From Hsuehochloa calcarea (Eukaryota > Streptophyta > Magnoliopsida > Poales > Poaceae): a stretch of 64,000 bases of DNA. Below, piece by piece: positions 57,263 through 64,000 of the stretch. A model generated the notes under the pieces. The model had not been told where the DNA came from. It did no database searches and saw nothing but the letters and a program-made list of their open reading frames with translations. Positions within the stretch are counted from its first letter, which is position 1; every line of letters starts with the position of its first letter. The position numbers and the translations under genes were made by a program. The stretch is from positions 25,740,473 to 25,804,472 of the forward strand of contig CM070611.1 of the NCBI GenBank assembly GCA_036346395.1, given 5' to 3'.

Positions 57263-60200
57263 TGAAGGACCGAAATGGCAACAGAGGGGGGGTGAATGGT
57301 GCCTAAAAATTAATAACTCCCCTTTACTGTATTTAAACAAGCCTACAAAGATCTCTGGAGATCTAAAGAAAATAAATGAAGCAAGATCAAAGAACAAAAA
57401 TAAGCCTCGGTCGTTTTTCCGAAATCGGAAGCTCGCCACAAAAGCGGAAGTTCAAAATCGAAAGTTCCGAATTCCGTGCGGAAGTTCCGCTGCGTAGTTC
57501 CGCTGTAAAATCGGAAGCTCAGATTATCCCGACCAAGAATGTAACGCCGGTTTTTGCCCAAAATCCAAACTACTTTTGATTTGTTGTTCTTCTCGGTCAA
57601 GTTTCACAGACATCATCCTAAACAACATCTTGACCGTATTGAGAAGAAGTTGCAAGCAAAGATTCAATAATCAAAGCAAAATTGGGTTTCTTGAAGAATA
57701 CGAAAGAAAGACCAAAACCCGCGAATAGAGAGATTCTTAGATTCTTAGCTCATGAAGCTTTGAGGATATATTAGCAATATCAAAACGACTCTAGCTCTCA
57801 AGTTTCATGCACTCTCATAAGATGAATCAAAAGATACACCGAAACCTAGATATTCAACGTATAAACAGTGAGAGGAAGAGTTGCAAAATCAAATAATCAA
57901 AACCTCAGATTTCATTAGATTGAAACAAGGATTACAGAGGTAAAGCAAAGAGGAATGATTACAATAGGTTTCAGTTCATACACTCCAACTCAAACACTCT
58001 CCAAAAATCCAAACAACCTCTCCAAATGCAAACCCTAATTTTTTTCTCCAGAGTTACAAACCCTATCTCCAGGGTTCTCCCCTATTTATAGCCCTTGGCT
58101 AATGGGCCTACAACCCATTAAGCCCACTAGACCCAAACAGAACCGCCTCCACTTGTGCCGCTTTGTGAAAAGACCCTTTCGCCCCTTGCGCACCTTCTTG
58201 GAAGGTTCTGTCTTCCTTCTTATGCACGACTCGCAACCGCTTCAAGATTCACGCCGTCTTCGACACATCCCGACCGTTCTGACCTCAACGCCTCCTACGC
58301 CTAGTCCGGTCCACGTGTCTCGCCACGACTCCATCTCGATGCCCTGCAGTCATCACAAGCAAAAACACATTGTAATATTCTGAAAAATACATAAATAATA
58401 ATAATAATAATAATAACGTCTTAAGGGCCGGTGCGTAATTAATTAAATTAGATATGTGAAAATAGAATATTTCAGAATTTTACGGAGGGACTAGACTGTG
58501 CGAGGTATAAAAAGATCGTGGGGATTCTAGAAAAAAAAAACCCTAGCCACATTTTTTATTCCGTCGTGCGCCGCCACTAGTGCATCCAGCCTCGTTTCCT
58601 CAGATCGCCATCTCCATGTGCCGCCGGTTCCCATGCATGTGAGTGCGCACTAGCGCTGCCTGCCGCATCATTGTGCCAGCGATCGGCCATCGCGGGCGAG
58701 CACTGGTCGGCCAACTCGTGGATGCGGGAGATTTGCCACTCGGCAAGGTCGCATTGCGTGAACTTGCATAGCGTCGCCGCTGCGTGGAAGCATTCGGCCG
58801 CCGCATGTACGTGATTCCTTTGTTTGTTGCTTCTTTTAGATAACCGCATGCGTGCAATGCTACATTGCTAGTTCATGCATGATACGGTGATTACAAGGAA
58901 AATAATGAAGGAGGCTTCATTACGTGAGAGATAAAGTCAAGGGAGAAGCTATCAAACAGCAGAAGAGAAAATTAGAAGAAAGACGTTAGGATCCGGGTTT
59001 TTGTGGGTAGCGATCTATAATTTTATTTCCCTCTGTTTTACTAATTTAGTTAGAGATTGGAATTGAGATTAATTAAAGGTTTTAGAATTTTCTAGTCGAG
59101 GGCCGATTATTAGATCTGCTTAGTCCATTGCTCGTTGAACGATTTATTCGGGTACCTTAATGGAGAATTTTGGAAATATCATCTACTAGTTAATTGTAGA
59201 TAATTTCGATATCTTTCTATAGCATATTTATTCATGTCGAGCGGACAAGTATAATTCGAGTTATGATTTTTTTGAAAGACTGCTGTCTTAGTGGATGTCG
59301 TCTTTCGGCGCTGTTTTGGTAGACTGTAGATTAAAAATAGTAAATTGCCTAATTAGAGTTTTTGATCTACATGAAAGATGTAGATAATTGTCTAAGGGTT
59401 CTGTAGAATCCAAGAACTCGAATTTTGGTTGGGTAAAACAAAAGTTATGAATTTAGTAAGACCCGCTGTCCCGAAGCGGACAGATCAGTTTTCTGGGCTA
59501 AAAACGGAGGGTTAGATGATTTAATTAGCAGTCTTGGTAATCTAAGAAAATGAGGAGAATTTTGTGTAGAATCCAGAACTGGGTGGTTTGTTGTGATTGG
59601 ACTTTTGAGTCAAAAGTTACGTTCGTTTTAGTACCTAGACAGCAATGGGTAACTTCGGTACCAGAGAAGCGTGGTATATTTGGGGACGGGTAGGAGCGAT
59701 GTCTATTGATTGATATTCTTGATGCGGTAGCTTGTATTGAAAATTTGTGTATTTAATGTAGGAGAGGCGTCGTACTTGTTGCCATCTTCTAGCCAAATCG
59801 TGCGTCGCAACTAGTAAAGGCAAGTGAATGGTAGACAGCGATCAATGATTGATCACTGTTATCTTTATCTTCTATTACCATTATTGTTGTGCTTTTATTT
59901 TTATTTAATTGCAAACAATAGAATGGTATGGTTATATCTTTGTTGACCGTCATGAGAAAAAGTTGGATGTGATGTATATGCTGGAGTTTGCATTTTTCAT
60001 ACATAAGCATCTTTGCATATGAGCAGGTGATCATGAATGATCACAACTCCACGGGAGTGGAGGAGGTCCCCGATCCTTGTGGAGGAACGGGCTTGAGAGT
60101 GAATGTTGTCGCGAGCATTCACTCATGCTATACCGGTATACGCGAAAGAAGTGCATGTGGACATGTAGATTAGAGTTGCATTCATATATGAGACTACTGG

Positions 60201-61265
60201 GTGTGAAACAAAGAGGAGATAATAGCATGAGAATATTAATAGAAGTACCTGTGATGATAAGGAAGTTATTGTATGCTGTTGATTTATTATTGTTCGTTGT
60301 GTATTGATGTGTTTGCTGAGTCGTGGACTCACCCTTGCTCTTTTGTTGCCTTTAGGTGATCTTCGAGGACGCCGTGACTGAGAGCGAGTAGAGCACATGG
60401 ATTAGATCCATACTTCAATCTTATGATCATTTACTATAAGAACCTTTTCATTCAATGTTGGATTACTCTTGGACATGTTAGAGGCTGAATAAAGTTTAGG
60501 TCACATTTTGGACTAGATTATTTATTTCAATGATTTGGATTCAGTAGTTGGTGCTATCCTGGATTATTTACCTGGTTATATTTCCCCTTGCATATTTATT
60601 ATCGCTTGATCCATAATTATGCATGTTCTTTTGTGATCCATGGATATGTTTATTGTTGTTTTCTTGCTGTAATTTTATAGTGTGTCGATAATTATTAGTT
60701 TAAAGAGTAGTGTGGTGGCATTCTAGGCTCAGTGTTGGGCTGGGGTGTTACACACATCACATAGCATTGCTCACAATCATAGCAACAACATTTGTATAAG
60801 AATCAAACTCATACAACCTCAATTACACAAAATATGCACGCACTGTTCATTTCTGTGTACAATCGGAAGTTCCGCCCTTAACAATCGGAAGTTCCGATTA
60901 TCGGACGTTCCGCTTTCCCATAGCGGAAGTTTCGATTATCGGACCGTCCGCACTCCTGTGTTGGAGGATCCGATTCACAACACACTGTCAAGATATCGGA
61001 AGTTCCGCTCCCCTGGCGGAAGTTCCGCACTTCAACTCAACGTAACTCAAAACCCAGATTAATCGGGAGTTAGATCATCTAACTTCCGCCTCCTACACAA
61101 TGGTAGTTCGATCATCTAACTTTCGCAGCTTACACGCTTGGTAGTTCCGATTATCCCGATTCAAAGACAGTAACCGGACAAACATGGGGATTCAAATCCC
61201 AACCCATCCAACAAGATGTCAATTACTCATCACTCACAAGGGAGGACCTCTCACATGGTCTCTCA
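57263..61265 (-). repeat. 3' LTR of the SIRE-like Copia (family B), with insert
   Basis: TGAAGGACCGAAATGGC (57263) to CACATGGTCTCTCA (61265), 4003 bp. Removing the nested solo LTR and one duplication leaves about 1616 bp, close to the 1660-bp solo copy at 33138. CGGAANTTCCG words cluster at 57425-57500 and 60860-61030. Confidence 0.85.
58371..60752 (+). mobile_element. Solo LTR nested in the family B LTR
   Basis: 2382 bp from TGTAATATTCTGAAAAATAC to GGCTGGGGTGTTACA, with perfect target duplications CACAT at 58366-58370 and 60753-60757. Composition (AT-rich start, GC-rich block at 58560-58810, AAGGCAAGTGAATGG near 59817, GGTGATCTTCGAGGACGCCG near 60355) suits a grass Gypsy LTR. The frames inside it (for example 58577-58857) have no known domain. 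Confidence 0.88.
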
Positions 61266-63015
61266 ATCTCCCCCTTGATGAGTATATTGACAACCACCGA
61301 AAAAACATAAGATGAGTTTGAGTTAAAAATCAAACATGGTCTAAAAAAGAAGTAATAAAGCTCAAGACCATGTTGACACAAGAGAAAGACTTGAGAAAGA
61401 TGAAATTTTATTTATCGCAAAAACTCAAGGCTTTTCTTCAAACTTCTCCAAAAGACTTACTTTTTCTCCAAAACTTCTCCCCCTTTGGCAATAAAATCAT
61501 CAACATGCATTTAAGAGGAGGAGATGAAGTTTTTCATTTTAAGCAAGTGGAGCCATGAAGATTATCCAAAATGACTATTAGAGAATTACACCAAGCCATA
61601 ATTCAACAGAAAGCTATCAAGATCATGACAATTGATGTATAGAAAAGCTAAGCCAAAGAAGTCATAATCTAAGAATTTGAACAATTTCTTAGCATGCCAA
61701 GTGTATCAAGATTATAATCTAGCTAAGAGTTATCCAAGGAAGATGCAAGCCATGTCAAATAATCTAAGTTGAACCAAGAAGACTCATATTGAACAGTTTA
61801 GAAAGCTACCAGCCATAATATTGACTCATTTGATCCAGTACTTGGTCTTTTTAATGATAATCACTCTTAGCACATTTTGCTTTTCTGAGAGACATTTATG
61901 GCTTTATCTTGGTAAAGCAAGTCCTGGACTAGGAGCCATCCACAACTGCCTCCCAAGCTTCAACCATTTTTCAATTTTTGAACCATGTGCTAGATCTCAA
62001 GCCTTATGCGATCACTCCAAGCAACAGACTTAAGGAGGTGATCTTAGGTCATCCAAAACTCCCCCTGAGTTCATGCCTAGTGCAATGGCAAGCAGTCTCA
62101 TGAGAAGGCATTGGTGAGATCAGTTTTTTCGCACAAAAGAGATCAATTTTTTTAAAAAAAATTTGACCAAAGATTCAAAGATAAGTCTTGTTTCTTAAAG
62201 AACTGACATAGCTTAATCTAAGGTTCAAAAGAGATTCAGGACTCAACTCAGCCTACTTGACATGGCGAGAATCATAAAAGGATAACTAACAACCAGACTA
62301 GTCTCAAGAGTTATCATGACAAGATTTTAATTCAAGTTGAGCAATTTTAGTCATTTCAACATGGTAAAGACTAGACTACACATAAAAAGTCATGATAAAT
62401 TTAGCAATTAAGCACAGATCATGGCAAGATGTAAAGCAATGAAAACAGATCATAAGGAATAATAATCAGGGCTCCATGCAATTTTATTAAAATGTATACT
62501 GAAAAGCAAGAAAATCTAGATTCCCTTCAGAATGAGATGCACTTTTAATTCAGGTTGAGTTATGTCAATAAAGAAGATTCAAAATGAACTCCCCCTGAAC
62601 CAAAGGAATAAAATCGAGAAACTGGCAAAAAGAAACAGAAAGACAATCCTTAGAGCATAGATAAGATATAAAGGATACTAGCTCAGACTGATTCTCATCT
62701 TCCCCATATGACTCCAGGAATATCAACTATTCAACCAACAAACTAAGGAGCAAACACTATCCCTGTCTACCCAAGGGTGGCCCAACCCTTGCTAGAACCT
62801 GTAAGAAGTGAGTAAGCTCAACCTAGAAGAAGAGAAATAGCTAATAAGAAGCACCCCAGAAGCACAAGATGAGAATAAGCAGTCTAAACAGCTTGCAAGC
62901 GAACCACTCTAACCTATGCTGGAAGGACTACACCCAATGCACCCATATGCAATGCAAACAGAAGGAGTAAGAGCATAAAAAAAATATAATACAGTAGTAA
63001 AGCATAAGCTCCCTC
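61266..63015 (-). other. 3' non-coding region of the SIRE-like element
   Basis: No open frame of note in coding sense; AT-rich with CTCCCCCT words (AGGGGGAG on the coding strand) at about 61485, 62060 and 62590. These may be extra purine tracts typical of this lineage. An env-like frame was looked for and not seen. Confidence 0.5.
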
Positions 63016-64000
63016 TCACAACAGTCCATACGGACAAACCACCCCAAGCTCTCCCCGCAGAGCTGAAAACCTAGAGCTATCCAAAGGCTTAGTAAAGATA
63101 TCAACCAACTGGTGCTCACTCTCCACAAACTGGAACACAATGTCACCCTTCTCTACATGGTCTCGAAGAAAATGATATCTGATATCAATGTGCTTGGTCC
63201 GAGAATGTTGCACTGGTTCTTAGCAATACAAATTGCGAAGTGTTATCACAAAAGAGTGGAACATCACAATACTTAACCCAAAGTCCTGCAGGTCGAGACC
63301 ATCCAAAGCACTTGGCTACAAAGAATCGGCTGCAAAGAACGCACTCGCCTCTGCAGTGGATTGTGCAACACCGATCGCTTCCTTGAAGACCAAGAGACAA
63401 GAGAAGTGCCAATGAATTGGCAAGTGCCGAAGTGCTCTTCCTATCTATCCTACACCAAACAAAGTCCGATCCAAAAGGCTCTAAGAGATAGACAAGAGGA
63501 GGAAGAGTACCGATACCATAGTCAATGGTAGCTCGAAGGTACCGAAGATGCGCTTCACGCTTTGGCGGTGAGAGACGCGAGGAGACGCTGAAACCGAGCA
63601 CACGCACACACGTAGAAATGTATGTCGTCTCGAGGCTATGATGTACAAGAGAGAGCCAATCATGCTCCTAAACTCCTTTTGATCAACAGTTCACCGTCTT
63701 CATCCGGTCAAGAGATGCTTTGGGAAGACATTGGAGTTGAAATCGCTTTCCATCGCCATGTCAAACGCTTCAGAGGTCTCGAGTGTACTTGCCTTGGTGC
63801 GTAAAAGTACCCTCCAGTCTGCTTTGATTTGGAAGCCAAGGAAGAAGCTCAACTCGCCCATCATGCTCATTTCAAACTCCGAGCTCATGACATCGGAAAA
63901 CTGGAAACAAGAGCATGCGAGAGCCGCTAAAGATAATGTCATCCACATAGATCCGACGAAAGCGTAAGATCGGTGCCAAGACGGCGAATGAACAAGGTCT
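63016..64000 (-). pseudogene. SIRE-like Copia reverse transcriptase-RNase H, degenerate
   Basis: RT C-terminal block SSEFEMSMMGELSFFLGFQI lies at 63800-63880; the preceding YVDD block reads MWMTLS after base loss. RNase H follows in shifting frames: YGIGTLPP, CRIDRKSTS and VPLFCDNTSQ at 63250-63540. The terminal block TKHIDIRYHFLRDHVEKGD, VDIFTKPLDSSRFSAL and ELGVV (63040-63205) is intact. At least four single-base losses are needed to explain the frame changes. The start of pol lies beyond the window. Confidence 0.8.

Larger units (their letters stand above)
57263..64000 (-). mobile_element. SIRE/Opie-like Copia element, running off the window
   Basis: Minus-strand element inserted in a Gypsy gag (possible left duplication ATGTG at 57258-57262). 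Its 3' LTR is 57263-61265 including a nested solo LTR. The purine tract (AAGGGGGAGAT in coding sense) lies at 61266-61276, a long non-coding 3' region at 61277-63015, and RNase H and RT at 63016-64000. The long non-coding or env-position region between RNase H and the LTR is a feature of the SIRE/Maximus lineage. The rest of pol, gag and the other LTR lie outside. Confidence 0.8.

Noticed and set aside
58577..58857. Minus-strand frames of 85-90 aa rich in His/Arg/Ala
   Set aside because: Inside the GC-rich part of a solo LTR and open in two overlapping frames.

Overview
This window looks like plant nuclear DNA from a grass (Poaceae). The evidence is dense nested LTR retrotransposons of grass type (Angela/BARE-like TGTTGGAAATATACCCTAGAG termini, SIRE/Opie-like LTRs with C-rich 3' ends), CACTA elements with TCACAGACGGTTT-type subterminal repeats, Stowaway- and hAT-type MITEs, and host genes with GT-AG introns and TATA promoters. 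The species cannot be fixed from sequence alone. No rRNA, tRNA, CRISPR array or prokaryote-type operon was seen.

Layout. 1-2029: tail of an LTR retroelement that interrupts an older LTR. 2030-3502: a hAT transposase fragment, then two exons of a broken BSK-type kinase. 3600-10960: mostly non-coding, holding an old SIRE-type LTR split by an Angela-type solo LTR (7273-8900). 10964-17449: a complete but dead Copia element with paired LTRs and an ATATA target duplication. 17755-18327: an apparently intact intronless host gene with its own TATA box, about 200 bp downstream of that Copia. 18663-21160: a CACTA-like element containing a MITE and a 282-bp GC-rich tandem duplication. 21350-31700: Ty3/Gypsy debris in both orientations, including gag/protease joined to a host-gene fragment. 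31740-32350: a minisatellite. 33138-36926: two solo LTRs from different families with their C-rich ends facing each other. 37318-37591: a hAT MITE with a perfect 8-bp duplication. 37649-37873: a small putative gene. 38486-41297: a well supported five-exon EF-hand gene on the minus strand (382 aa). 43001-43063: a histone H4 remnant. 43256-51537: a Copia element carrying two solo LTRs of one family, each with a perfect 5-bp duplication. 52728-54972: a Stowaway MITE and two CACTA elements. 56815-64000: a Gypsy gag split by a SIRE/Opie-like Copia whose own LTR is split by a 2.4-kb solo LTR, giving three levels of nesting.

Functionally, only the EF-hand gene, the 17755-18327 gene and possibly the 74-aa gene look like working host genes; almost everything else is mobile DNA and its debris. 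The most interesting features are the insertion history readable from exact target duplications, the excess of solo LTRs (six with clean TSDs against one fully paired element with a TSD), and LTRs in two related families that carry arrays of odd-centred palindromes (GGTCNGACC in one, CGGAANTTCCG in the other). I found no clear new multi-gene system.
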